Positions 24,033 through 35,930 of a stretch of DNA of 64,000 nucleotides are shown here, piece by piece; position 1 is the first letter of the stretch, and every line of letters begins with the position of its first letter. This stretch comes from Kuschelorhynchus macadamiae (lineage: Eukaryota; Arthropoda; Insecta; Coleoptera; Curculionidae), in the NCBI GenBank assembly GCA_030620095.1, contig JAUTXW010000598.1, forward strand, positions 806,001 to 870,000, in the 5' to 3' direction. Below the pieces are notes generated by a model that had not been told where the DNA came from, made no database searches, and saw only the letters and a list, made by a program, of their open reading frames with translations. A program made the position numbers and the translations under genes.

Positions 24033-25102
24033 ATGAAATACTCTTTGGACGAGAGACTACAGATTGTTATGCTATTTTACAAGTGCCAAGAGAAGCAAGA
24101 AGATTTATTGCAAATTTTCATAGAAATATATCCATCAATACAATTCTAAGGATAAAAAACCTATTTGAGGAAAATAAAACTTTACATGATAGAAAAAGAA
24201 ATATACAAAGAAGAAGAAATCGAGACCAGGCCATTATAAATTATTTTCAAGTTAATCCAACCAAATCTATTTCGGATGCAGTTCGGGAAGTTCAGTACGG
24301 TGGCGGTGTAAGGCGCAGAAGAGTTACCCGAGGGACTGTTCACAGGACTCTGAAAATTCATAAATTTAGGCCTTTTCGTATCCTTCCACTTCAGCACCTA
24401 ACACCGGCACAAAAAGAACTTCGCTTCCAATTTGTTTCTCAAATGGTAATTCGGCAAGAAAACGAAGACCCTGATTTATTCAAAAATATTGTGTGGACCG
24501 ACGAAGCTACTTTCACAACATCGGGAGTATTCAACAGACATAATAGTCACCACTGGGCCGTTGAAAATCCAAAAAAGTTCCAGACTATTAAATTTCAAGG
24601 GAGGAATTCTATTCATGTTTGGTGTGGGATAAAAAACAATAAAATTTTGGGACCAATATTTTTTAACGGGACTTTAAATGGGCACAGATATTATGAGTTT
24701 TTAGAAAACGAAATTGAAAATTGTTTGGAAGACTTACCATTGGCAGAATATCAGAATTTAATTTGGCAACATGATGGGGCGCCTCCTCAAGCCGTGCATG
24801 ATGTGGTTCAATTTTTAAATCGGCGCCATAACGAATGGATAGGGCGAAATGGAACATATGCTTGGCCGCCCAATAGCCCCGACCTCTCAGTTTTGGATAC
24901 ATTTCTTTGGGGCCATTTGAAGAACGTCGTATACAGACAACGAAACGAAAATATTCAAGAGATCATGGGAAAAATTGTCGATCAAATAAACCGCCTTAAC
25001 CAGGAAAATCATATTGTAACAGCAAGTTTAGAAAGGCTACAAAGGGGTTATCGATGTTGTTTCGAGAAAAACGGCGGTCACATTGAAAACTTATGTTATT
25101 AG
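24033..25102 (+). pseudogene. M3 transposase, nearly intact
   Basis: The natural start is probably MKYSLDERLQIVMLFYKCQE at 24033. A short deletion near 24088 shifts the frame, and from there 335 codons are open to the stop at 25100-25102. Domains: N-terminal HTH (RRFIANFHRNISINTILRIK), a second HTH (VRRRRVTRGTVHRTLKIHKF), then the DDE core with IVWTDEATFTTSGVFNRHNS, IHVWCGI, WQHDGAPP and NSPDLSVLDTFLWG. There are 40 residues between the second and third D. The C-terminus is CFEKNGGHIENLCY. Only the N-terminal lesion is obvious, and the inverted copy at 25141-25338 keeps that segment without the deletion. Confidence 0.82.
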
Positions 25103-25140
25103 TAGTTTTACTTTATTATTTAATAATTATTTTTTATTGA

Positions 25141-25338
25141 ATTTCTTTTTCTATCATGTAAAGTTTTATTTTCCTCAAATAGGTTTTTTATCCTTAGAAT
25201 TGTATTGATGGATATATTTCTATGAAAATTTGCAATAAATCTTCTTCTTGCTTCTCTTGCATTTTCTTGGCACTTGTAAAATAGCATAACAATCTGTAGT
25301 CTCTCGTCCAAAGAGTATTTCATTTCGATCAGAGTCAA
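25141..25338 (-). repeat. Inverted copy of M3 transposase N-terminus
   Basis: The minus strand encodes the first about 60 residues of the transposase (MKYSLDERLQIVMLFYKCQE, ENAREARRRFIANF) as part of the right TIR. It keeps the ENAREAR segment lost from the coding copy. Confidence 0.85.
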
Positions 25339-25782
25339 ATATATATTTTTTAGGTGAAGACTTCGACAATAATTAAAATAATGTCAATTTTTATTGACAA
25401 AGCATTCAAACGTCATTTTACCTTGATCACCTATACCAACCTATCGTATATTTAAACCGGTGAAGCTAAAATTTTAGTTTGTAAAACATTAAAATGTAAT
25501 ATAAACAGCTATCGCAAAATCAAATCTTTTAATCAGAACGGACATAAAAAAAATCACTCTTTCCAAAAATCGTATAAAAAACGATAATTCCATTTAAAAA
25601 AACACCTGATGCATAGCGTAACTCTTTTGTTTCTGGTTCAAATATTTTTTCAATGACATTTTTGGATTCTACAAGAAAAAATACATCGATTGGCTATTTT
25701 GAATTTTTCCAAAATACAAGGAAGATCGAAAATAGGTCCCTGTTCAGTCCTCGCTGGAACACCCTGTACAGATTGACCCCTA

Positions 25783-27134
25783 CCATCCAGCAATTGAAGT
25801 GAAGTATAAAATTAAATATGTTTCGCCGTTAAAAAATCAAAATCAAGTAAGTGTTTACCAGTTTCATAAAGCAAATTTCGTCAATTTGGATGTTTTTTAT
25901 AAGCAGTCCGACTGGTCATTCTTATTGTCTGAGCCTGATATTAACAGAATGGTTGAACAGTTCTATGAGGTTTTATTTCAGGGTATCAATAATTGTATCC
26001 CCAAGAAGATCATGGCTGAGTGTAAATATCCCAAATGGTTTGGCCTTTCCTTAAAGAAGCTTATTGGGCAAAAGAATTGCTTATACAAAAGATACGATTA
26101 AACTTCGAATGGATATGTGTTATCTTACATATGTCACTCAGACTGAGCTACTTGTCCCGGAAAACATTAAATACTTTTGGTCATTTGTACGAAACTTAAG
26201 AAGGGACTCCAATCCAAAGAAATCACTGGATCAAATAACATCGCAAATGCTTTTGCTAATCACTTTCAGTCTTGCTATACTTACCACCATAATTTAGACT
26301 TTTGTAAAATTGTTCCAATTAGTTATTCAGGAAAGATACTATCAACATATTGTTTTACAGAGGTAGAAATCTTTAATAAATTAAAGGACCTTGATCCTTT
26401 CAAGAAGGCTGGCCCTGATGGAATTCCTACTATTCTATTGCAACGATGCTGTGAGTCATTGTCTCAGCCTCTGTGTATAATTTTTCAGAGATCCATTAAT
26501 CTGGGTTCCTTTCCTGAATTTTGGAAGTTTTCTACCCTTCTGCCCATTTTCAAATCTGGTGATAAAAGTGATGTGAAGAACTACAGAGCTATTTCTTTAC
26601 TCTCACATATACCAAAGCTCTTTGAGGCAATTATCACCGATCATATTTTTGAGTTTTTAAAACACTATATTACGAGTATGCAACATGGTTTTTATCGTGG
26701 TCGTTCAACAACTACCAATCTTGCAATATTTCAAAACTACTTAGTGACATTGGTTGAGGCTCGCAAGCAGATCGATGTTATTTACACTGACATATCTAAA
26801 GCTTTTGACAGTGTTTGCTATCAGCTTCTGTTATGAAAATTACAGCAAATTGGTTTTTGTGGAAAATATCTTGAGTGGATCAAATCGTATTTATTTAATC
26901 GTCGCTAGCAACTCAACATATGCGGTTGAGTCTCCAGAGAGATTCTTGTGATATCGGGTGTCCCGCAGGGTTCGCATGTGGGTCCAGTTCTCTTTCTGTT
27001 TCGAATTTTCCGAATGTCTTATATGCAGACGACTTAAAATTCTTCTCACCAGTCTCCTCAGACTCCAATCCTCTGCAGTCTGATATGGAAACGCTCGTCA
27101 AATGGTGCAGAACTAATTATCTCTCTCTTTTTTT
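25783..27134 (+). pseudogene. LINE L6, tandem unit A
   Basis: Jockey-like LINE, truncated at both ends. It has the linker (SDWSFLLSEPDINRMVEQFY, CKYPKWF) and RT motifs (KAGPDGIPTILLQRCCESLS, LLPIFKSGDKSDVKNYRAIS, QHGFYRGRSTTTNLAIFQNY, YTDISKAFDSVC, SGVPQGSHVGPV, YADDLKFF near 27025). Stops and frameshifts occur near 26100, 26835, 26907 and 27000. Unit B follows directly, starting again at the linker. Confidence 0.78.
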
Positions 27135-29159
27135 TTACCTTTTTTACAATCAATCCGATTGGTCTTTTTTATCAGTAGAATCTGATATAAACAAAATGGT
27201 TGAGCGCTTTTATGAGGTCTTGTTTGAAGGTACCAATAATTGTGTCCCCAAGAAAACGGTAGTCGACTGTAAATATCCGAAATGGTTCGACCTTCCTCTG
27301 AGAAAACTTATTGGACAAAAGAATCGTCTATACAAAAAATGTAAAAGGTCCAATAAAGATGTTGACTATTTTGATTACTGCGACATACGACGTGAGGTTA
27401 AGCTTCGGACTGATATGTGCTAACTTGCATATGTCACACAAACTGAATTGCTTATCCCAGAGAATATGAGGCATTTTTGGTCTTTTGTACGTAATTTGAG
27501 AAGAGACTTACTGGTTCGAATAAAATCGCTAATGCCTTCGCCACTCACTTTAAGTCTTGCTATTCACGTCACCGTAGTTTAGATTTTAGCAAGATTGGCC
27601 CTATAAGCTGTTCTGGAAAGTTACTATCAACCTATTGTATTACAAAGGCTGGTCCAGATAGAGTTCCCACTATTTTATTGGAACGTTGCTGCGAGTCGTT
27701 GTCTCGGCCCCTTTGTAAAATTTTTCAGAAATCTTTTAATCTGGGTTCCTTTCCCGGAGTTTGGAAGTTGTCCACTCTCATGCCGATCTTTAAATCTGGG
27801 GATAAGAGCGATATTAAAAACTACAGAGGTATTTCCTTGCTTTCGCATATACCAAAGCTGTTTGAGGCAATTATCACGGATCATATCTTTGAGTCTCTGA
27901 AGCACTACATCACTAGTATGCAACACGGTTTTTATAGTGGTCGCTCAACAACTACAAATCTTGCAATTTTCCAGAATTACTTAACAACATCGGTTGAGGC
28001 TGGTCAACAGATCGATGTTATATATACTGACATATCGAAGGCTTTTGACAGGGTTTGCCATCAGCTTCTGTTATTCAAATTGCAGCGAATTGGTTTTTCT
28101 GGAACCTATCTGCAATGGATAGAATCGTACTTATTCAATCGTCGTCAGCGAGTTAGCGTATGTGGTTCAATTTCTAAAGAGGTTGTTGTGACATCTGGTG
28201 TCCCACAGGGCTCTCATATTGGTCCAATTCTCTTTCTACTATTTATAAATAATATAGTATCATGCTTTAAAGTGTCTAAGTGTCTCTTATACGCAGACGA
28301 TTGAAAATTCTTTTCACCAGTTTCCTCTGAATCGAATCCACTGCAGTCGGACTTGGAAAAGCTTATCAAATGGTGCAACATTAACCATCTTCTTCTTAAT
28401 GTTTCTAAATGTAAAGTGCTCCGTTTTCATAAACGCATTAAACCCATACTCTCCTCCTACTTCATAGATAACGTGAGTCTTGAAGTTGTTAGTTCCTTTA
28501 CAGACCTGGGCGTTTATTTTTTTTTATGACATTAAAATATACTACGTTATAAGTCCAAAATAGATTTGCCAAATACCTTTTGTATAAGTTTAATTTTCCG
28601 TACCAGGATTTATCATATAATACCAGAGCTCTTCTGTGTGGCCTTCAAACACTTGAGTTTCGAAAAAAGAAGGCACTTTTAGTTTTTCTTCACAAACTGC
28701 TCAGTGGAGATATTGACTGTCCGATTTTGCTTGAGTCGGTCGCATTTCTGGTTCCTATTAGGAGAACAAGGCAATCTCAATTCTTTTTTGAAGGATACCA
28801 TCGTACAAATTATGAGCTTAGCGCATTTGTCAATCGACTAGAACGCAATTACAATCGTCACTTCCTTGATTATGATTATGAATTGCTTTTATCATTGTTT
28901 TATATCTATATATACTTTGTATCTATTTTTATTCACTTGTATTTTAATTATTTATGTATTGTGTTGCTTTTTTGACGAACTATTGTGTGTTCTTTTTTTT
29001 TCTTTATTTCTATTCGACATGCCTCTTAGGGCTATTTTACTTTTTACTTTATCTTTTTGACCCTGCATGCGAATTCGTACCATTTGGAATGTTTAGCATT
29101 CTGTAGTGTACGTTTCAGAAGGGCCATTTGTCCGATGCGTGCATCGGCTACGTCCTTAC
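27135..29159 (+). pseudogene. LINE L6, tandem unit B with 3' end
   Basis: Restarts in the same linker as unit A (YNQSDWSFLSVESDINKMVE) and runs through RT: FKSGDKSDIKNYRGISLLSH, YSGRSTTTNLAIFQNY, GVPQGSHIGPILFLLFINNI, YADD then a stop at 28302-28304. An internal deletion near 28525-28550 removes part of the post-RT domain. The C-terminal YHRTNYELSAFVNRLERNYN region is present to about 28900. A characteristic 3' end follows (29075-29159) with a hairpin. Confidence 0.78.
29132..29147 (+). other. LINE L6 3'-end hairpin, unit B
   Basis: Perfect 7-bp stem CCGATGC/GCATCGG with a GT spacer (the stem would open slightly in RNA), followed by CTACGTCCTTACA at the element's terminus. An identical hairpin ends unit C. 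Terminal hairpins of this kind are often the recognition site of LINE reverse transcriptase; that role is inferred. Confidence 0.6.
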
Positions 29160-30110
29160 AAAAGAAAAAGCTGTAAAACATAACATCTCAAAATATCAAA
29201 TGCTCCGTTTTCACAAATGTATTAATACCATACACTCCACCTACTTTATAGATAATGTAAACCTTGAAGTTGTTAGTTCTTTCACGGACCTAGGTGTTAT
29301 TTTTGATGAAAATCTTACTTTTAATCTACATATTGATAACATTGTACTTAAGGGTTTTAGACTTCTGGGTTTTATAAAGCGACATACGAAACACGTAATT
29401 GATACCAAAGCAATTGGGTGTCTCTATAACTCATTGGTTCGTAGCGTTCTAGAATATTGTTGTACAATATGGAGCCCATCATACCAGTGTCACATCGACA
29501 GAATTGAAAAGGTGCAAAATAGGTTTTCAAAATACCTCTTACATAAATTGCATTTCCCATATCAAGGTCTGTCATCTAATACTAGAGCTCTTCTTTGAGG
29601 CTTTCAAACTCTTGAATTTAGAAGAAAGAAGGCACTTCTGGTCTTTTTGCATGAATTGGTGAATGGAGGGATTGACTGTGAAGTGCTGCTTGTTGAAAGG
29701 TACCACCGTACAAATTATGGGTTTAGCGCATTTCTTGACCGACTGGTTCACAATTACAATTGTCACTTCTCAGAATATGATATTTTCAGACTAAGCACTT
29801 TGCAGCTGAAAAGGCAGTTAACTGGCTTGGTTTTGTAATGTTTTTTGGCCCATATTGATGTTAGTTTTTGTTTATGTATTGTGTAGTTTTATCATTGTTC
29901 ATGTATTATTTCATTTCAATTGAAAATCTTTCTTATTGGTAATTTTTGTTTGCTCATCTGACGTATTTTTTCTTAGAGTTACTGACTTCATTATTTATTT
30001 ATTTGACGTTATTTGCGAATGCGTACCATTTGGAATGTTTAGCATTCTGTAGTGTACGTTTCTGAAGGGCCACTTGTCCGATGCGTGCATCGGCTACGTC
30101 CTTACATTAA
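29160..30110 (+). pseudogene. LINE L6, tandem unit C
   Basis: 5'-truncated copy joined directly to the 3' terminus of unit B. It encodes the post-RT and C-terminal region: VVSSFTDLGVIFDENLTFNL, LYNSLVRSVLEYCCTIWSPS, a stop at 29596-29598, then ALLVFLHELVNGGID and YHRTNYGFSAFLDRL to the stop at 29836. The 3' end repeats the unit B terminus, followed by (TTAAT)n. Confidence 0.78.
30078..30093 (+). other. LINE L6 3'-end hairpin, unit C
   Basis: Same CCGATGC-GT-GCATCGG hairpin as at 29132, followed by CTACGTCCTTACA and a TTAAT tail. Conservation in two copies supports a structural role. Confidence 0.6.
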
Positions 30111-30359
30111 TTTAATTTAATTTAAGATAATTTATTTTTTTGTAGACTACATAAATAATGTTACGAAAATAAATAACAATAAATAAATTAAAAACTTAAA
30201 AATAAAAAATATTGAAGTAAATTACAGTTTAAGTATAGGATTTGTATAAATTTACTACCAAATAATTATATGCTAGACTATTTTATATCTATTTAAATAT
30301 TAGATACACTTTGTTTGCTGCGTTTACCATTCCCCGGGATCAAACCATGATATTTTTTG

Positions 30360-30800
30360 TTAGTTAGGTAGTTAATTTCTTTATTTAGCATAAGTGTTAC
30401 AATTTACATTTTTCAAGCATAAAATTTTAAATATTATAGGCTACTCTAAACTGGCTTCAGAAATCATACTATTGTGTTTCTTATAAGCTTTTAAAATTTA
30501 TTCTTAAGTAAATAATCTCTTAAGTTAATTTTAAATTTTTTATAAGATCTCTGACACTTTATAATAAATGGTAGTTTATTATATTGAATCGACCTTTATG
30601 AAAAATTGACTTATAAACAACACCTTTAAAAACATAATTTAAATGTAAGTCTTTATTTTGTCTTGTTTGGTAGTTTTGTTCTTCACAGTTTTCATTTATA
30701 AATGTTCTTAGATTTTCGAGCAATAAATTATTTTTCATTTTATAAATAAAAATTTGAAAAACTTTTATATAATTTAAGTCAACATAAAGAACCTGTGTTT
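30360..30800 (-). pseudogene. LINE L8 C-terminal fragment
   Basis: The minus strand reads NNLLLENLRTFINENCEEQN, YQTRQNKDLHLNYV and KGVVYKSIFHKGRFNIIN, then SVRDLIKNLKLT with a stop. This is the C-terminal tail typical of LINE RT proteins (NYxTRxK...). The rest of the element is missing. 30111-30359 to its left is AT-rich and unassigned. Confidence 0.55.
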
Positions 30801-32086
30801 GTCTGTGGCAATTTTAATTATGATTTTAATTCTCTAAGTAGGGAAGCGACAAATATTTTAAATGTGTTCAGGCTCAATCATTCTTTCACCCCTCTAGAAT
30901 TCAGGGAAACTCCTGCACCTTAGTCGACAATGTTATCACAAATTGACCTATACCTAGTACCGAGACTGACGATCTGGGTTTTTCTGATCACAGAGCTCAG
31001 TTGTGCTTTGAGTCCAGTGAATGTGGAGGTGACCTTACACATCCAATAAATCCCAAAACAAGGTCCTTTTTGTGATGAGAACATGCATTACTTCAACTAC
31101 CTACTTCCTAAAGAAGACTAGACATATGAGATGCAGAAACTTGACAATTATGAGATATTTTATGACTTTTTTTCTTCTTTTTATGTTATTCGATATGTCA
31201 GTTCCATATAGGGTCATAACAAAAAAAACTAACATAGTAAAAAATTGCACTTGGATAACTGAAACCCTGATTAATGAAGGAGCCTATTTGAAAAACCTAA
31301 ATAGACATATCAAATCCACAAACAATCCTGACCTTCAGATAACTTATAGGAATAAAATAAAAACTCGTATAAGAAAAATATTGCACTTGCCCAAAAGACT
31401 TTAATTCTAAGAAATTATTAACATCAAATAATATCACCAAAAGTGCATAGGATATTATTGACTCCCATACAAACTATAGGCTAAAAAACGGGTGTGTTTC
31501 TGAAAGGCTTATTTTCAATGGTGTGGAAGTGATTGAGAGGGCTGAAATGGCTAATGCCTTTAACACTTTTTTCATTGAGTCTGTAAGTCAACTGGTTGAC
31601 AATGCCAGAGTAGACAAGAATATTAGCTTACCTTCTGAATCCTTTTTTCAAACAAATTTTTTGACACCCCTGATTGAAATCGAGGTTGATGAAATTTTGA
31701 AGTCGGTATCTAGTATAAGGTCTTGGCAGTTGTGGTACCAATACACAAAAAGGGAGAATTATCGACTGTCAACAGCTACAGACCTGTTGCCCTCCTGTCG
31801 GTTTTCTCAAAGGTTTTTGAAAAGGCTTCTCGACAAAGACTAGTGAACTTTTTGGATACCTTTAAAATTCTCACCAATAGACAGTTTGGCTTTACCGCTA
31901 AACTCTCAAATGTCGACGCAATTTTATCTGTGTACTTGAAAATACTTAATAACTTCAACAGTAAATTAAAATTAGTAGGAATATTTTATGATTTCACACA
32001 GGCGTTCGACACTATTAACCATCATGTACTTTTAGACAAACTCGAACATTTTGGAATAAGAGGACTAGCATACAACTGGATATATA
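30801..32086 (+). pseudogene. LINE L7, endonuclease end and RT start
   Basis: Begins in the endonuclease domain (VFVCGNFNYDFNSLSREATN, LNVFRLNHSFTPLEF) and keeps GFSDHRAQL in one frame near 30975 with frameshifts around it. The linker is at 31230-31400, then RT fingers: VVVPIHKKGELSTVNSYRPV, RQFGFTAKLSNVDAILSVY and YDFTQAFDTINHHVLLDKLE. The text stops at 32086, where transposon M4 starts. No continuation is found beyond M4 or the following TA tract, so the 3' half is gone. Confidence 0.72.
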
Positions 32087-32088
32087 TA

Positions 32089-34976
32089 CAGTGTGTCCGA
32101 AATTGGTTATGACAGTATTGGGATCTCGGAAACCGTGATAGTTACAAAAACGTTTAAATGGAGAAAGTTTTAGACAATTATGTTTGTAATTTAACGCCGT
32201 TTTGCTCGCGATTCTATCTTTTCTAGTTTTTGAGATATTTTGAAAAAACAAAAAACTGCATTTTCGAAAAAGTCCTATAATTTATTTATTTATGAAAATT
32301 TTCAAAATCTGTAAGAACATTATTAAGGCAACTTTTTACGTAGAGTGCACCTATTAAGTCAGATTTTACATACGACGTTTCGATTTTCTAGAACCATCAT
32401 CAATTTTGTTTTTTCTTATGGCCGCTCTATTCGATTTTAACAGTTTTGAAAAGAGTATTTCTTTAGCTTTTCAACGGTGTATCACACTTTGTAATTAGGT
32501 TATTACTAAAGGTGCAAAAAGTGCGTAGAGAAAATATTTAAACGTTTTTTGGAATTATCAAAGTAAAAAATTAAAAATTAATAGTGTTAAAAGGCAATAT
32601 GTAATTCAACATCCAGTTCTACAAAAAATTAGTAAAAACTACTCAATAACATTGCACAATGTTCACAAATGTTCAATGACCAGCCGCAGATAACACTACA
32701 TCTTTGCTCAAGTAGGCTTTGGTTTTGAAATAATAGAATGCTTTTAATCTGTCAAAAATGCAAAGTTTAAGTTTTATTTAACATTCATCGCTGTTTTAAT
32801 AAGGATTACAATGGCGTTAAACTTTTCTAATGAAGAAATGTTTGATATGTTAGTGTGTTATATTAAAAATGAAAGAAATGCAAACAGGGCCATGGATGTG
32901 TATTTTGACACGTACCCCGGAAGACGGCAGCCTGGCAGAACTTATTTTCAAACGCTGGTTAGAAACTTGCTTGAGTTTGGCAGTTTTAATAAGATTCGCA
33001 CAAAGAAGTATGCAAAAGACAACGAGCAACGCAATAGGCAAATCCTAGAATATTTTAATGAAAATCCGACTTCATCTACAAGAAGAAGCGAAACAGAACT
33101 TCAAATTCCAAAATCTACCGTTCATGGCGTCTTAAAAGTAACTAAATATCGTCCTTACAAGCCAACAATTGTGCAAGGACTCCCGCTTTTTGCAATAAAG
33201 TCATTTGGTCAGATGAGACTTATTTTACAAACTGTGGCATTTTTAATAAAAAAAATCACCATTATTGGGCTATTGAAAATCCGCAACTACGCGATCCACG
33301 CAGGCTGCAAGAGCGATTTGGTTTTAATGTGTGGTGCGGGATGCTTGGTAAGATAAACATAGTCTAATTGAATTGCTTATAATTCAATATTTTCCATTAC
33401 TTTTTAGGAAATTGTCTCATTGGTCCCTTTATTTTTGATCAGACACTGACAGGCCCAAGATACCTTGCCATATTACAGAATCAAATAGTTCCTGCCATTC
33501 GAGAAGCTGTGCCAGATGATCAGTTTAATAGCTTGTGGTTTCAGCAAGACGGTTGTCCTGCACATAACAGCAGGGATGTACAAACCTTTTTAACAACAAC
33601 TTTTGGTGAAAACGTAATATCCAACAGTGGTCCTGTCCGCTGGCCAGCTAGATCCCCGGATATCACGCCGTTGGATTTTTATTTATGGGGATGTGCGAAA
33701 AATGAAATATACGAATTTGACCCCCCAGAAAATAGGCAAGTTCTTGAGCAGCGAACCCGAAATATTCTAGAAAATATAAATAGAAATACCATTCAACGGG
33801 TAATCAGAACAGTTGAAAGGAAATGCGGACACTGCATAGAAAAAAACGGTCAACATTTTTAATCCTAGTATTATGTAGCATTTTTTTATTAATTTTATTG
33901 AGTAGGTAGTTCATACTGATTTTCTGTTAATTCTTGTAAGGTTAGTACTTTTAAATCGCCATGAACGGTTGAGTTCAGAATGTGAAGTTCTGTTTCAATT
34001 CTTCTTATGGAAAAAACCAGATTTTCATTAAAATATTCTAATATTTGCCTATTCCATTCCTTGTCATACTTGCATACTCTCTGTTGCGATTCTTAAAATT
34101 GGCTAACCCTAGCAAGCTTCTAATCAGTGCAGCGCTTGAAAAGAAGTTCTGTCGACAGTCGTTCTTCGGGGTACATTATGTGCAGTGCACATAGTATTAA
34201 TGTTACTGAGTAGAACTTACTGATTTTATGCAGAATTTAATGTCCAGTTTAAAAATATTGCTATTTGAAACTATTAAATTTTAATTTATATCGATAATTC
34301 GAAAAAATGTTTAAACAGTCTTATTTCAAACGCAAAGCCTACTTGGGCAAAGATGTTAGTGTTATATGCGGGTGGTAGTTTGAACATGTGTGAACATTGT
34401 GCACGAATCAATTATGTTATTAAGTAGTTTTTACTGATTTTTTGTAGAACTGGATGTTAAATTACAATATATTGCTATTTAACACTATTAATTTTTAACT
34501 TTTTACTTTGATAATTCCAAAAAACGTTTAAATATTTCCTCTACGCACTTTTTGCACCTTTAGTAATAACCTAATTACAAAGTCTGATACACCGTTGAAA
34601 AGCTAAAGAAATACTCTTTTCAAAACTGTTAAAATCGAACACAGCGGCCATAAGAAAAAACAAAATTGATGATGGTTCTAGAAAATCGAAACGTTGTATG
34701 TAAAATCTGACTTAATAGGTGCACTCTACGTAAAAAGTTGCCTTAATAATGTTCTTACAGATTTTGAAAATTTTCATAAATAAATAAATTATAGGACTTT
34801 TTCAAAAATGCAGTTTTTAGGTTTTTTCAAAATATCTCAAAAACTAAAAAAGATCGCGAGCAAAACGGCGTTAAATTACAAACATAATTGTCTAAAGCTT
34901 TCTCCATTTAAACGTTTTTGTAACTATCAAGGTTTCCGAGATCCCAATACTGTCATAACCAATTCCGGACACACTG
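32089..34976 (+). mobile_element. DNA transposon M4 (long TIR)
   Basis: A 2888-bp element between TA dinucleotides, left end CAGTGTGTCCGAAATTGG and right end its near-inverse. TIRs of about 630 bp (32089-32715 and 34345-34976). The right end abuts a 280-bp (TA)n tract and the left end lies in a TATATATA stretch. One transposase gene on the + strand. Confidence 0.86.
32811..33862 (+). pseudogene. M4 transposase, inactivated
   Basis: Starts MALNFSNEEMFDMLVCYIKN. N-terminal HTH domain (NRAMDVYFDTYPGRRQPGRT), second HTH (SETELQIPKSTVHGVLKVTK). A deletion and frameshift after IVQGL removes the stretch before the first catalytic D; in the shifted frame WSDETYFTNCGIFNKKNHHY is readable. A 60-nt GT-AG intron (33348-33407) joins VWCGML to GNCLIGPFIF in frame. 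The last exon carries WFQQDGCPAHNSRD (second D) and SPDITPLDFYLWG (third D, 41 residues between) and ends CGHCIEKNGQHF. Confidence 0.8.
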
Positions 34977-35259
<283 letters not shown>

Positions 35260-35289
35260 CGACAATATATAAAACCTAACAGATAGATT

Positions 35290-35725
35290 TTTTCACGATT
35301 ACAAATATTTTGGCTGCCATATTAAATTTGTACCACAGTTTTACTAGTTCATCTCTATACCACACTTAGTTATTGCGCAAAATTTGAAATCAATCCCTGA
35401 AGCAGTTTTTTCAAGCAGAATTTTTAAATATTTTATTAAGCGTACCAAAATTTTACCAGTTGATTTCTATATAACACTTGATAATTTTTTTAACAATTCT
35501 CTAGGCCGTCGTTTTCTTTTGCCATTTTCGATTTTTACCAAAATTTTACCAGGTCATCCCCATATGACCTTTAATTTTTGACCAAAATTTGAAGTCAATC
35601 GGGTAAGTAGTTTTTTAGCTATGCCACGAACAGATCGACCGACGGAATTGAGAAGATATGCTTTCTGCATCTAGGGACCTGAAAGATCTGAAATTTTTTC
35701 GTGATTACATTACTTTACGAGGGAA
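35290..35725 (+). repeat. Dispersed repeat R, longest copy
   Basis: Contains repeated ACCAAAATTTTACCAG blocks, CCCATATGACC, the ATCTAGGGACCTGAAAGATC block and the end ACGAGGGAAGTAAAAA. It matches the copies near 357, 14030 and 23110 (reverse). Non-coding; the class is unknown. Confidence 0.5.
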
Positions 35726-35779
35726 GTAAAAACATTAAAAAAACGTGGTATATTATATTAAAAAAACAAAACAAAGTTG

Positions 35780-35928
35780 GTATTTGCCTTACTTTTTGAC
35801 ACACCCTGTATACATTAAAGTATAAGCATATGAAAAAGCAGATCAAATCAACTAACTTTTGTTTCAAATATTTCTTTTCAATTTCAAAAATAATTATTTC
35901 TATTTAAAGAGTTATCTGGATCACCCTG
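35780..35928. repeat. Orphan TIR pair next to M1b
   Basis: CACACCCTGTA at 35802 and GGATCACCCTGTA at 35918-35930 look like outer ends of another transposon of the CAGGGTG type. The second is separated from M1b only by the shared TA. Confidence 0.45.
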
Positions 35929-35930
35929 TA

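Larger units (their letters stand above)
23772..25766 (+). mobile_element. DNA transposon M3 (TIR includes transposase start)
   Basis: A 1995-bp element flanked by TA. Ends CAGGGTGTTCCAGCGAGGAC and its inverse. The right TIR runs 25141-25766 (626 bp). The left TIR runs 23772-24203 and has lost about 190 bp relative to both the right TIR and copy M3b. Both arms extend into coding sequence: the first about 55 codons of transposase occur at both ends in opposite orientation. Confidence 0.88.
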
